Source of the DNA: Neofusicoccum parvum
Lineage: Eukaryota > Ascomycota > Dothideomycetes > Botryosphaeriales > Botryosphaeriaceae
Reading direction: 5' to 3'
Assembly: GCA_020912385.1 (NCBI GenBank)
Contig: CP087207.1
Span: 682,001 to 746,000, forward strand
Length of the DNA: 64,000 bases
Both the position numbers and the translations under genes were made by a program. Below are positions 33,949 through 46,297 of this stretch, one piece after another (position 1 is the first letter of the stretch; each line of letters opens with the position of its first letter). Below the pieces are notes generated by a model. The model was not told where the DNA came from. It worked only from the letters and a program-made list of their open reading frames with translations, and made no database searches.

Positions 33949-35251
33949 ATGCAGCGCCCGACGTACGCGCCCGCGCACTCGCCGCCGCTCCACCACCCGG
34001 TGCCCCAGCAGTAAGCCCGCCCGCCGCGCATCTCTCCCCCGAAGCTGCAGGCAGCTGCTAACAAATTTGGTCCAGCATCAGTCAGGTACCCAATCTCCGC
34101 AGCCCCCCGCCGCCGCAGTCGCAGCAGCAGGCCCAGTCGAACTCCTATGGATACCCGCAACAGCCCGGCCCGGCCCAAGGCGGCGCGGGCTTCATGCACC
34201 CGGCCTTCGGGGGCATCATGAACGACTCGACCGCCCAGATGGGCTTCCAGGTCGGCAAGAGCGCCGTCATGGCCGGACACGAGTACATGGAGCAAAACGT
34301 CAGTACCCGTTGCGCCTCGATTTTCTGATTGCGCAATTTGAATAACCATGCAGCGCAGTTCAATCGCTACGTAAACGTCAGCGCGCTGAAGCACTACTTC
34401 AACGTCAGCAACTCGTATGTCGCCAACAAGCTGTACCTCGTACTCTTCCCCTGGCGCCACCGGCCATGGGTGCGCCAGCAGGTCCAAGACGGCTTCTTCC
34501 TGCCCCCGCGCGAAGACATCAACAGCCCGGACATGTACATCCCTGGTACGCATCATTCCTCGCGCGAACCCCCGTCACGAGCGCGACCATGCTAACCCAC
34601 GCCTCGCCGCAGTCATGGCCTTTGTGACCTATATCCTCCTCTCCACCCTCCTTGCCGGTCTCCGCGGCGCCTTCCACCCGGAGTTGCTCGGCCTGACAGC
34701 CACCACTGCCTTCGTCGTTGTGATATTCGAGATCTTGGGATTGAAGCTGGGATGCTACCTCTTGAGCATCAGCAACGACTCGCAGCTGCTTGACCTGGTC
34801 GCATACTCGGGCTACAAGTTTGTCGGTGTCATCGTCACCCTTGTGGTGGCCGAGATCTTCAACAGAGGCGAGGGCACCGGCGGCTGGATTGGCTGGACCA
34901 TCTTCCTCTACACGTTCTTCGCGAACGCCTTCTTCCTGGTGAGCCCGCCCCATCCCTTCTCATTCCCAACTGCCGATGTCTTCATCTGAAGACAGGCGCG
35001 GCGACAAGGGAAAGCGAAGCTCGAAAAGCTGCTAACATCCGGACCTCCGCGATTAGCTTCGTTCGCTGAAGTACGTCCTTCTCCCTGAGCAATCTCCGAA
35101 CACCAGCAGCGGTGCCAGCTACACGGTTGCGCGCGCACAGCGCAACCGCCGCACCCAATTCCTCTTCATCTATTCGTACATTGTGCAGTTCGTCTTCATG
35201 TGGATCCTCAGCCGCCAAGACTCGAGCAGTGTCAAGGCCGCCAAGGTGTAA
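33949..35251 (+). CDS. YIF1: YIF1 family ER-Golgi vesicle protein
   Basis: Five exons: 33949-34010, 34076-34298, 34359-34545, 34613-34938 and 35057-35251; about 330 residues. Introns are 65, 60, 67 and 118 bp, with CTAAC branch sites visible in the first, third and fourth. The N-terminus is Pro/Gln-rich and cytosolic, then HPAFGGIMNDSTAQMGFQVG and NRYVNVSALKHYFNVSNSYV, the conserved pre-membrane block of Yif1. About five membrane segments follow (for example VMAFVTYILLSTLLAGLRGA and FVVVIFEILGLKLGCYLL), and the last exon adds a membrane span ending near QFVFMWILSR. Family knowledge: Yif1 partners Yip1 and Yos1 and is needed for COPII vesicles to fuse with the Golgi. The small first exon (62 bp) makes the N-terminus easy to mis-annotate. 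Confidence 0.94.
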
Positions 35252-37185
35252 TTGGGTTTAAGGACGAAGCAACGAAAGTAGAGATGACAGGCGGCGTTAG
35301 AATGTCCGAAAAAATGAGGCGCAAGAAAGCTCAACCACCAATCGATGCTCAAAATAACATCGTGCGTGCTTCCGAGAACAACCCTGTTCACCATTCACCC
35401 GGGCCTTTTTCGCGGACTCTGGAGCACCAGCAGCGAACGAGGCAGAAGTCTGGGGCGGCTAGGAAGTATCATGTAAGAATAGATCGTGAGGAGAAGAGGT
35501 GAGGGGAAAGAATTCCGATCCACCCGAGTCTTGTTCTTCTTTCCTTGGAGTGTTGGGAGGAAAGACATGACAAGTAAGAAAAGAAACAGATCTAAGGTTT
35601 AGGTTTGGCGGTAGGCGGCCAACGGCAAGGAACAGGGCACCTAATGGGACAGACAAGAAAAATTCAAAAATATTAAAACATTACTCAACGCAAAACGTCG
35701 CCTTCTAGAATGTGACAAGCAGGTCATCTGCAACGGATGCCGCACACCTCATCCCAGACGGTGCATAAGTGCTGCACGCAACGCATTGATCTTTTTTTAT
35801 TCCCACTTTCACACGTGTCGGCACCAAACTGGAAGAGCGAGAAAGAAAAATCACAAGATGAACAAAGGGTTGAGGTCGGTCATTCGTTTCTCACCCATCC
35901 GGTTGAGGCGTTTTGCGCGCGGCATCCCGTGGTGTGACTGGCCTCCCCCCTTCTCCCGCCCATCTCGATCCCTCCCTCCAATCCCCCCCACCCCCTCCTT
36001 CTCCCGAACGTTCCCCATCCCATCATCCCACATTCCGCCCCTTTCCCCATCCCTTTTCCCCGGCGGGCGGCGAGCAGCGGGTGGAGAGTGGCGAGAGGCG
36101 GCAGGCGGTCTCCAGATCAGAACACCGAGGAAGCCGAACCCGGGGAACAGGGTCGCGGTCGTCCGAGGTATGTGCGGTGATGATGGTTCATCGTGATGGT
36201 GGAAGACAAGATCGCGCCGGTGTGGTCTCAGCGGAGCCTCGGACCATCCTCTCGATGCGGTCGGAAGAAGGATTCATGCTCCCGTCCGTCCACCCTTCGC
36301 TCCATCGAGGATGTCGTACATACGCGCTACTGGATGGTGGTCAGCTGGCGGCGGAACGGGGTGGAAGGATTGAACGGCCGAGGGCGAGAAAAGTCCCCAA
36401 CCCTGCTGCCTCACCAGTCACACTCACCAATGATGATTCATGCCGAATCCCGTCACACGCGGGTGGGATGAGTTGGCTCATTGCAGGGACACTGGCGAGA
36501 GAGTGACAAGATCTAGATCAACTGGGGGCTCTTTCACCCCCACATGCATCTTTGATTCATCCTCAACTATTCTGCTAATACTACATCCTCCACTAATCGA
36601 CCCGACCAGCTCCCCAAAGACACTTGTCCAATCCATCTCCTTTTTCAAGGAGGTGAGCTGGCAAAGAGCTTTCGAGCTGGCCCTTCCTCTACTGCTGCCG
36701 CCGTACTAAAAACTATCTACGTTCGTCCCCTCCCCTTCCATCCACGGCGCCTTCGGTATCGTGGTATCTGCCATTTTGTTTGGTGTGGTATTTGTAGTGT
36801 GTGATCGCGTGTCCGAGAAAATCAAAAGCCCTTCCTTCGCTGTGTTCATGTGAAAAATGATGTCCTGAAAAATAATCGGACGTGGTATTGAAAAAGAGGC
36901 CCGCAGGCCCCTCCCAGCAAAACAAGTAAAACTCCGTTCCCCACCACCGGACCCCATTTGAGCAAGCCCCTGAACCAGAGCAACAAAAAGGCCAATGATA
37001 CCTCCCAGTGAAAGAAAAGCGTAAAAGGAATGAACAAAAGAACAAACACAAAGACGGTTAAAGGATGTAATAAGAAGGGTAAGGGTGTGAAGTGTATGAG
37101 GATTCAGTGACTCAATGTACATGGCTGCTGTGCAGCCAGTCGCAAGCAGAATCGACGTGCGTGACAAGCGTGTTGAGGAAGGCAT
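35252..37185. other. Convergent 3' intergenic region
   Basis: 1.9 kb between the YIF1 and cyclin stop codons. It is pyrimidine-rich around 35.9-36.05 kb and AT-richer elsewhere. Frames up to about 200 codons are low in complexity and overlap. No gene, RNA or repeat family is recognised; parts are 3' UTR. Confidence 0.5.
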
Positions 37186-39366
37186 CTAGATGATACCTTC
37201 CCACATGCCGGGACCAGATCTCGATTGGAGAACCTGGGCGACTTCGCTCGCACAGCAGGCCCTCTTCCTGCCAAGATCCTTCTGCACCGGGCGGCGGACT
37301 TCCGGGACGACTGCGAAAGGCGACTGCAGCGCCTTGGCGTCGAAGGTGGACGATGGGGTGCGTCCGCCGGGAGTCTGGAGCAAGAATGATGAAGCAAGGC
37401 TACCATCTGGAATGATGCTCGGGGTGCGTTGAAGCACAGAGGGATCAAGGGTGAGGAGGGTCTCAGCTGCAATCTTTTCGGGGTTGACCAGATTGCGCAC
37501 GTTCTGCTGCAACGACATGTCCACAGATGATCTGCATCGCTTGCGGCCCTTGGCCACCTCTTCGGAGCTAGTGATTGGCGAAACGTCATCACTCGGGTGG
37601 AAGGGGACCGGGGTAGGCTCCGATGCGTCGTTGATGTGGAAGCCATCGAAATCTGGCGACGAGAGGGATTCGCTCGTAACAATGGTAGGGAAAACATCTG
37701 CGCTTTCCTTTTCCTTCTGCTGCACTGGGTAGGGCAGGCCCGCATTGCGGCAAGTCGCCAATTTCGCCAATTTGGCGTTCGGCGCCCAAGCTACAGACGA
37801 GACCGAAGAAATGGAGGAGGCACGAGATGAGCGAGACGAGTTGTCCGAAACCATTGAATCCGGCGAAGATGACGAAGAGGTCGTCGACGCCGCGAGCGAA
37901 GGTCGCCGCCCAGAGAACTGGTAAGCTTCCAAGCCATTGAAGCGAGGAGTCGGTGTCCATTGGTCAAGGTTACACCGAGCAGACATCATGCTTTGATGTT
38001 GGGCCATGGCGGCACACATGGATGGGCGCCTGGATCCCATGGAGGCCACACTCACTGCAGGAGTGTTGCTCACAGTAGACTGGGGAGTCATTTGTGGTGT
38101 GGGGAGCGGTCCCAAACGAGACAGCAATGGCGCAGGGGGAGTCATGTCCACTGTCGGCTCAAGGCAGAAGGGAGTAGCCTTGGCGCGGGGAGCTGGCGTG
38201 CTTTCCTGAATCCACGACTCGCGCACCGGGCAAGTAGTAGTCGGCAGCGGAGGTGGGGTCAGGCGCTTCGGAATGCAAAGCTGGACAGAGTTCCTTCGGA
38301 CAATGTCGAAGGTGTCCAGCTCAGGGGTGAGCATGGGGATCATAGTCTTCCAGTCATTCATTCCGAAGTACATCTGAGACGCACCGGGCGAAGGTGGTGG
38401 GTGAGAAGGCGCGGCCCGAAGGACGATTGCCTGCCACCGTTCGAAGACCGGGTCGGTGATGTGAAGCTTCCAGTTCACGGCCTTGAGAAAAGCCATTTCG
38501 TTTGTGTTGATCTCAACGACCTTGAGGCCAGAGATCTTGCTCCACGCCCGAGCCGAATAGTTCCGGTCCTGCAAATATTTTGATGCCAAGATCAATGCGG
38601 CGAGGAACATGCGCCTGCCGCACTGCAGAGCACGGATCGACTGGTCTTCGGGCTGTTCCATGGTGAAGTCGATCTTCGGAACGTGTGCCTTGATGAGAAT
38701 CAAGTAGTAGAGAGCGACCTGGAGTGTTGAGTAGCTAGTCCGCGACCGACGGAGAGTCTCTTGAATGAAAGTCCGGAGAGGAAGAACTCCACGTCCAGAA
38801 ACCCGCTCGTTGGGACACGTCGGCACAGAAAGCGGCCAGATAATCTCAACCATCTGAGTGGCAGAGTCTTCGTGGCGGAGTCACCTTAGCGTACGGTTGG
38901 AGAGAAGTTGGAGGCGGCGGGAGGGCTTACCGACGAGGCTGTCAACGAACTTGACGGTGCGCTCGCTCTGGCGAACAAGAGCGGGGGGCGCACGGCAGCT
39001 GACAGCGGTGGGGCATCTGCGGGGGTTCTGGCGCATCTCTGCAGGCAAAGGAGCGTCGATGGACTTCAGGGAAGGAAGAGGCCCTTGGCTCTCGCACCAC
39101 CTGGAAATCTGGGAGCGAGAGATGCCTCCGTTTGGAGCAGCTGAGCATCCATTGGAGCGGACCGGAGCCGGGGCTTGAGACCGGGCCCATGAGTCGTCCG
39201 AATCCCAGCCTCTGTGTCCGGAACTAGAAGTCGAGGAGGTAGAGGTTTGAGAGGAAGCGGCATCGAGGGAGAATACCGACGAAGTAGAAGAGGAGGCGGA
39301 AGATGCAACGGAAGATCCGTATGGATGGGTGGCATCCTGAGTCGGGAATGGAAAGTCGCAACTCAT
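37186..39366 (-). CDS. Pho85-type cyclin, Pcl5-like
   Basis: Two exons: 38931-39366 and 37186-38867, with a 63-bp intron that uses an AAG acceptor; the join reads KFVDSLVDSATQMVEIIWPL and other acceptors hit a stop. About 705 residues. After a Ser/Thr-rich head of about 100 residues, the cyclin box spans roughly residues 120-270: RTFIQETLRRSRTSYSTLQV, ALYYLILIKAHVPK and RRMFLAALILASKYLQDRNY. The latter ends in the NYSARAWSKISGL segment typical of Pcl cyclins. The remaining 430 residues are disordered, rich in SP/TP and Ser runs. Family knowledge: Pcl5 directs Pho85 to phosphorylate Gcn4 for degradation and is itself unstable. The Pcl5 assignment rests on general layout; another Pho80/Pcl branch is possible. 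Confidence 0.85.
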
Positions 39367-41948
39367 GATGAGAAGTAGTAAGAACGCCTGGGTATACTAA
39401 CCGAGATCCAGTATGAAAACCGAAGAGAGTGAGAAGCAGATCCGCTTATGTTGCGACTACTTTTGTTCAGGCAGAACCTGATAGGTCGAATGCTTTTGCG
39501 TGGTCGTGGGGTGACCCAGACAGATTAACCGATGAGAAGAACCAACGAAAACCCGCGCGTCGTGTGATTTGACGGACGACGGTAGTTCTCGGGTGCTTCT
39601 GCCTTCCAGGAATGGAAATTAGATTCCTGTGTTCCGAAAATTGCCAGAAGCTCGTGACAACGCGTACGGCACAGTGAAGTGTCGCTTTACGCTTTCAGTC
39701 CTTGCGAGGGTGTTGGAGCAAGTATGGAATCCGTTTTCGTAACCGGGGAGGGCAGAACAGAGAGTTGCGGGTGGTTTTGCGAGATGCAGTCGACAGTCTA
39801 GCTTTGCAGCTGGGGTTTGCGGTCGGTGTAGAGTGGCCAACTACTGCCCAGAGCTTCAGCCGTGAGAGATTCCTCCAGTCGCCGTCAGCTGCAGATATCA
39901 CCAAAACAAGACCTCGTTGTAGACCGTCGCAATGCACTTCGAGCGTTGTTCAGCTGTACGGGGCGCGGGCCGTCGCAAAGCTGATGGAGACCGAAGGAGT
40001 GCGGGATCTAGCAGCGGGGAGAATCCTCAAGAATGAAGAGAGTCTTGTTGTCCGAACCGGAGGTGAAATCTGAGCGACTGGTGACTGGAGTGCTGTTGTT
40101 TGACTTATGGTACATCGTGACTATTTCGGGTGTGGCGGTGACGGCGAGTTAGGCGGTGACGGGGGCCACCATGCGCAGGCCGGGCGGAGTGGCCGTGCGC
40201 AGCAGAGCGGAGAGGGTGAGCGGCGGGCGGTTGCGGTCGCGATGCAGCTGTGGCTATCCGCGGGGACTGGGGAGTGTCGTCGGCGGAGAGCAGCCGGAGG
40301 CGAGCGAGCTAGGGCTGGGGTGAGGTGTCGGGCTAGGCGGCGATCGCGATCGAGCAAACGAGGCAAGGGCCGTGGGTGGAGAGGTACGCGGGTGAGAGGG
40401 GAGCTTATGAGTACCGGCGGAGGATACGGCAAGGGCTATTAAAGGAGGGAGGCAGCAGAGCGGAGATGAGTCGTAGGAAGGCGGCAACGCAGGCAGGACA
40501 GGTGGTCGGCGCGTTTGAGACAAGGCTGCTGACTGGAGGATAAAGGGTATGGGGAGCAGACAGGTGGCCAAAGTCGAGATGGGGCCGGTTCTAGTCTCAG
40601 CGTCAGAAGACGTTGGTTTAGACGACGGTCCAGCGCGCGGCAGCCATGGTTGCTATGTGATGGGGACTCAGAGGGGAGAGGGTGGCGGGCTTTTGATAGA
40701 AGGGCAGGCCGAGCGACGGGATGGGTATGACTGTCTGGCCTGCGCCTGCCAGGCCCTGCCATCTCAGCGCGCCGCACGGGCCACCCGGCGCCGCCGCCCC
40801 CCAGGCGCGGCCGCGATGGCAAATACTGGAGAAGTTTGGCTCGCGCGGCATCACACGGGTGCAACAGCGCGCTGCCTGCCTGGCCGCCCGCCGCGCTTGT
40901 CCAGCTCGCCGTCGGCGTCTGGCCGTCGCATAGCCTCCCCCTCGCGCGGCGAGTCCTGAGGCACGCGTTTTGCAGCGTCCGCGGCGCGACGCAGCTCGTC
41001 ATCGCTGGGGGCGCGCCCAGCCTGGCCGGCTCCGGCTGCGACCAGGCCCTGCGCCCACGCCTCTGCACCCAGCCTGCCGGCCCTGCCCGAGGCTGAGCGC
41101 TCGAGTGGCCGCGACGCGCTCTGCGCTGCTCGCCCCGGGCGTCGGCGCGCGCTCGCTTTCTGTCTTTGTCCACGGCGGTTTGCCATCGCCCACGCCGTCA
41201 CCGCTTCCGTCGCGCGCGCCCGTCGTCAGCCTGCGCGGCGGGCGGCAGGAGGCAATCTGAGACACGCACAAGGAGCTCGCGATCGAAGAGGGGAAGGCTG
41301 CAGAGGGTGAGCATCTCCACGCCGTTGGACCCGCGCAGCCAATGGTGACCCCAGCGAAGGCGACACACCCAAGCCGTGCCACTCGCTGATTCGGCCTGCC
41401 TCGACAGCTGCTGTCCCTCCAGACGCCTCTGCCCCGTCCTCTAGCGCGCCACGCCTTGCGTGCTGCTAGCCGCACGAGGCCAAAGTGCCGCTCAGTGCTG
41501 CTGCCACCTTCGCTGTTAGCCACTGCGTTGAGTCACTCTCCGCCTCGTCGCGCGCCGCCCTGCCAGTTGGTTTTGCTTCTGCGACGGTAGCAGCCTCACG
41601 GCCGTACGTCACGAAACGCCGTGGCCGAGCAGCGCAGGCAGCCCCCGAGGCGGTCGGGGCGCACGCACGGAGCCAGCTTCCGCTCAGGGCATGGCGGAGC
41701 GGCGCGGGCTCACGGCTGCAAGAGTGGGCAGGCGGCAGGCCTCGCGTCGCTGGCGGAGCTCTCTTCCAACGACGGCTGGGCGATGACCTGCAGCCGCAGC
41801 ATCAGAATCCGTCATCTCGAGTCACGAAATTAGCACAGAAGCGGCCGGGCTGAGTCGACAAAGGCGCTTAATTGCCACGCATGCGGCAGCCGAGCAAGTT
41901 CCGAGGGCGTGGCGCCTGAGTCAAGCGCGGAGCTTGAAGGGTGCCCGT

Positions 41949-41976
41949 CGCCAGTCGCCAGTCGCCAGTCGCCAGT
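41949..41976. repeat. 7-bp tandem repeat (CGCCAGT)x4
   Basis: Four perfect, adjacent copies of CGCCAGT in a non-coding GC-rich stretch. Confidence 0.95.
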
Positions 41977-43576
41977 CTCCCTCTAGGCAGCAGGCGCAGC
42001 TGCCTGCTGAGCACGAAGATATTTTCTCGCACCCCCATTCCCCAAGCGCGCTCAGCCTGTGCCCGGGCTCTCGCCACCACCTCACACGCAACGCCAACAC
42101 CGCGCGACCGAGTGGCTGCCGGTGCCTGGAGCTGCTGGCTGACGGCGACGCTACGGCCACGGCCTCCCGCCGAAGTCACGCGCAATCTCTGCGCGGCGGG
42201 CTGAGGTCCAACTAGCCACGTTGGAGATCGCTGGCCCATGACGCCGGCCACGCGGAGCCCCATCCGCTCGGGACCTCAAATATGCGGTGATGGCTGCTGA
42301 GCGGTCAAGGACGCGACCAGGCTTTGCCCCGTGACTTGGGCCGCGGTACGCTGGGAGGTACGAGTCCTTGGTCACGATGCAAAAAACGACCCCACATCAG
42401 CCTACCTCCGCCGCCCTCGACGGCACTGTCGCCGTCCCCTCAGCTGCTTGCTGACTGCGCTCTGCCTGGCCGCTTCCGCTGACGTGCACGAGTGGACGCC
42501 GGCGGGATGGCGCTCCGCTTAGATGCGGAGCGCATGTCATCCATCACGATCCTCCGCTGCTGCAGGCAGGCATCCGCTCTGAAGGATCAGAAACGGAAGC
42601 TCGCCTAAAGTCAGCCCGGTGCTCTCCCCCCGGAGTGCCGTGTTGGTGGTGATCATGATGGTGAGACTCGAGCATCATCGAGAAAGAACCGGCAAATGCT
42701 GGAAAATTCTGGGTCCGAGTGACCGTGGGGGAGCCCGGCGCCGGACCGGAGGGCGAAAGCAAGAAAGGCGTCGCCGAAGGTCTTGGCTTACAGAACGCGG
42801 AACCAGAGGCCGAGTCCGTTGCCCCAGTGCCAGCCAAAGGATTGTGATAATGTAGGGCGTTATCGAGTGGGCCCGGGTCTCATGCGCCCAGGTTTGTCGT
42901 GGCCATGGTACATTATTGGACCACCACACCAACAGCGTCCGGACTTGTGACAAGTTTGATGACGTGGGTGAAACAAAGGGACAGGCACGCCTCTGATGAA
43001 TTTTTGAAGTTCAGGACAGGCAAGTGTTTGACAGGTCGGCCACTTCGGCCGGCAATACGTTCATGCAAAATCGGCAACCAATAATCGGACTGGATCTGAC
43101 GGCGCTTCTGCGCTGACAACGGCACAACTGAAAACGAGCGAGATATGCAGGTTCTGTTCAAATTCGGGAAGGTGAAATCGACGTGGCTTTTAGTCCGCTC
43201 ACCTCAGGCGCGTGCTGTGCAGAATCTCAGTTCTAAAACCGCGCGTCTGGTGCATAATTGGTGGCCGCCACCACTGCCGCGTAATCGCTCACCTTCTCCT
43301 CATCGGCAGTTGGCTCATTTCAGAGCCCTTCTGATGCATGGTCTTGTTCATAATTGTGACTGAAAAATGTCTGCTTTGCCATCAGTGCTATTTTCAACTG
43401 TCCAAAAGGCGCAGGTAAAACTGCTTGAACTCCGTGGTTGGACCATTCCGAGAGCTCATTCTAGAGGATTAAAGAGTGGGTTTAGCCCAGCATTTGCACA
43501 ATTTGTTACTACTCCTACGACTTTTGGAGCGTCCCGGAACCTTGTGGTCTATTTTCTCGCTTTTGGTCCTGTTTGA

Positions 43577-44575
43577 TAATCCACCTTTCTTTGCGTACAT
43601 TAGACGCGCTCTGATCTCTCTTTTCTGAATGGGTAGAACTCGGTGAGAATTGAGATTTCTTCTTTATTTTTACTCATTCCTTGCCTTTGCCATAGTTTCG
43701 AGTCAATGTATAGGGTAATCATACTTGCGCTGTTATCTACTCTAAGCACGAACAACTAGACGCTGCTTAGAATACATGAAGTTGGCCAAGCACTTTACTC
43801 GACGACGGAAATTCGCAACGGCAACTTAATTAAACCTCCTTATATATTAAGTTTTACTCTATCTCTACGGCTCTGCTTGTAGAGCTGCGATTCGTTTAAG
43901 TACATGATCTAATATTTCTCCGAGTTCATCCTATGGAGACTAAGTGACGTTAAATTCTCCCTACTACTACCGTAGAAACTTTAATTCGTGGCAGATAGCA
44001 ACGGATATATTTTTTAGTTATTAGCTAAGAGTAGTAAATTAGAATTCTCGTGAGTTTTGTCTCCAGGCTGCATGCATTATAAGTAAGAATTAAAACGTAT
44101 TGATGGCGAATACGTTGCATAGTCGCTACTATATAGATCATCCTAAGGCTTTATTATACATAATATCCCTTATATTGTAGCACATTTTAGGACATTAATG
44201 CTTTCTCGTATAATTATGCCATGGTAGAGAATTAGAGTCGCCCGTAATTCGTCCCTCGACTATACGAAAAATCTATGAGTCACTAGTAAATCCCTTGAAC
44301 ATTAGATTGGATATCTCTGGGACTAAACACAATGGTAGCACCGGAATAGGTCCTAGTATACCGCCATGAAAGTCATGGGTCTACTATGACGTTTCTAATA
44401 TTTCATTCCAGTGTAGAGTTAACACTTTATTTGGGAGAAATAAGAAAGCGCACCACATGAGAGGGAAAAAAAAGAAATGGAGCAAAAATTCAACATTTTA
44501 AGACATCCCTTTACCTTCAATGGAAGCACCTAGTGCGCCACATGATCAGCTTTGCCCCGATAGACTGCGTCCTAA
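43577..44575. other. AT-rich island, probable decayed repeat
   Basis: About 1 kb with a sudden switch to AT-rich sequence, full of TA steps (TTATATATTAAG, TAATATTTC, CTATATAGATC), bounded by GC-rich DNA on both sides. Every frame is broken by stop codons. This is the look of a transposon copy degraded by repeat-induced point mutation, but no transposase, reverse transcriptase or terminal repeat could be identified. Confidence 0.5.
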
Positions 44576-45206
44576 GTTCCGGTCAAACAAACAATGCCAA
44601 CCATCTGGCCGGCTTTAGTGGACCTTTGGGCTCCCATTTCGGCGGCCAATGACCGGGAAAGCGCCGTTCCATGTGCAAGTCGGCAGGTCTCCCAGAAGCC
44701 CACGTGTCTGCGCTGAGAGATAGATGCCTGCCCACCACGCGGCCGATCATGCAGTTGCGCTGGACCGGTGAAGGTGGAGATGCCTCTTCCCGTGATATTC
44801 GTGGATGTGGAGCGCTAGTCTGGGCCGAGTTAGCGGCGTCTGAGCAGCAAACAGACCACGATCCAACTTGCCGCGCCCGGACAACGCCAACGAGCCGACG
44901 ACGCGTGCGGTTGGTATACGAGCACAACTCCCGGCGCCTCGGTGTTGAAGCTCCAGTGTCGGCGCGCGAAGCGGCGAGTCGCCTCCGCAAAACGGACCAA
45001 CCTCCGCACAGGATCGCAGCCGGCTAGCCGCATCCAGGCAATCCGGGGAAAGGCGAGCAATCAGCCTGCTTCAAATCAACTTGCTGACAATCACGACAAC
45101 ATCCGGTGTCGGGGAGGGGCGTTAGGACCGCCAACACCAGCTCCCACGTCTCCACATGTTCAAGCAACACAGTCATCAATCTTTCAATCGCACCAGATCC
45201 TCGTCC

Positions 45207-46297
45207 ATGTCTCGTGTTCTGCGTTCTCATCGCTTCTTCCGATTCCCCACCACCAACACCAAAGTCCAGCGCGCGCTCTTCCCACTCTCCGCCATGGCCC
45301 AGCACCACAGCACCAGCGCCCTCGCCCCGCGCAAGGTGCGCTCGCTCGTCCCCGCCGACTCCTGGGACAGCCACATGCACGTCACGTCGCCCGACTACCC
45401 TCTCGCCGCAGCCGCCGCCTACACGCCGTCCGCGCACACCCTCGAAGACGCCATGGCCTTCGAGCACAGCTACAACATCCCCAACATCGTGCTAGTCCAG
45501 TAAGCCACCACCCCGCAGCCCCCTCCCTCTCCCTCGAACCCGAAAAGAAAAAGAAAAAAGACATTCAAACTTCACCAACCAACCGTGCCACCCACCCCCA
45601 CAGACCCTCCATCTACGGCACCGACAACGCCTGCACCCTCGACGCGCTCCGCGCGCTGGGCCCGCACCACGGGCGCGCGGTCGTGGCGCTCGACCCATCC
45701 GCGCTGCCGCCGGCGGCCACTCTGCGCGCCTGGCACGATGCGGGCGTGCGCGGGGTGCGGCTCAACCTCAAGAGCGTGGGGCGGCTGCCGTCGGCGGCGG
45801 CGCTGCGCGCGGAGCTGCTCGCGTACGCGGCGGCCATCCGCCCGCTCGGCTCGTGGGCCCTGCAGGTGTACCTCGGCCTCGACGCCGTGCCGCTGCTCGA
45901 GCCCGTCGTGCCCGAGCTGGGCGTCAGGCTCGTCGTCGACCATCTGGGCCACCCGGCGCTGCCCGAGGGCGGCGAGGTGGACCCGTGCAGGCTGGAGGGC
46001 TGGGCGAGCTTGCTGCGGTTGGTCGAGGGGGGCAGCACGTGGGTGAAGGTGAGCGGGGCGTATAGGATTGAGGGGGAGGGGCGGCTGGAGTGGGTGGGCG
46101 CGATGGCGAGGGAGTTGCTGGCCGTGAGGGAGGGGCGGAGGGTGGTGTTTGCGACGGATTGGCCGCACACGAGGTTCGAGGGCGTGGATGTCGAGCCGTT
46201 TGTCGAGAAGTGTGTGGAGTGGTGCGACGGCGATGCCGAGAAGGTGGATCGGCTTTTCCGAGCGAATGCGGAGGAGCTGTGGGATGTGAAGCGATGA
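45207..46297 (+). CDS. Amidohydrolase 2-type dicarboxylate-lactone hydrolase-like protein
   Basis: Two exons: 45207-45499 and 45604-46297, with a 104-bp intron; the join reads IVLVQPSIYGTDN. About 328 residues from the Met at 45207. A later Met at 45294 gives 299 residues; the intervening Arg/Phe-rich stretch (SRVLRSHRFFRFP) could be a mitochondrial signal. The TIM-barrel amidohydrolase fold is seen in DSHMHVTSPDYPL (metal-binding His-x-His), NIPNIVLVQPSIYGTDN, GVRGVRLNLKS, RLVVDHLGHPALP, WVKVSGAYRI and VVFATDWPHT (catalytic Asp). These match the 2-pyrone-4,6-dicarboxylate lactonase-like group of aromatic-acid breakdown and related lactonases. The natural substrate cannot be inferred. GC at third positions is extreme, so the opposite strand is also open. 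Confidence 0.85.

Larger units (their letters stand above)
39367..45206. other. 5.8-kb gene-poor region between cyclin and amidohydrolase
   Basis: The two genes diverge from this stretch. The cyclin leader and promoter occupy its left end. From about 40.1 to 42.6 kb it is very GC-rich with overlapping frames on both strands that look like compositional artefacts. From 42.8 kb the GC content falls, and at 43.58-44.57 kb there is an AT-rich island (listed separately). From 44.6 kb it returns to high GC. No gene is supported. Confidence 0.5.
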
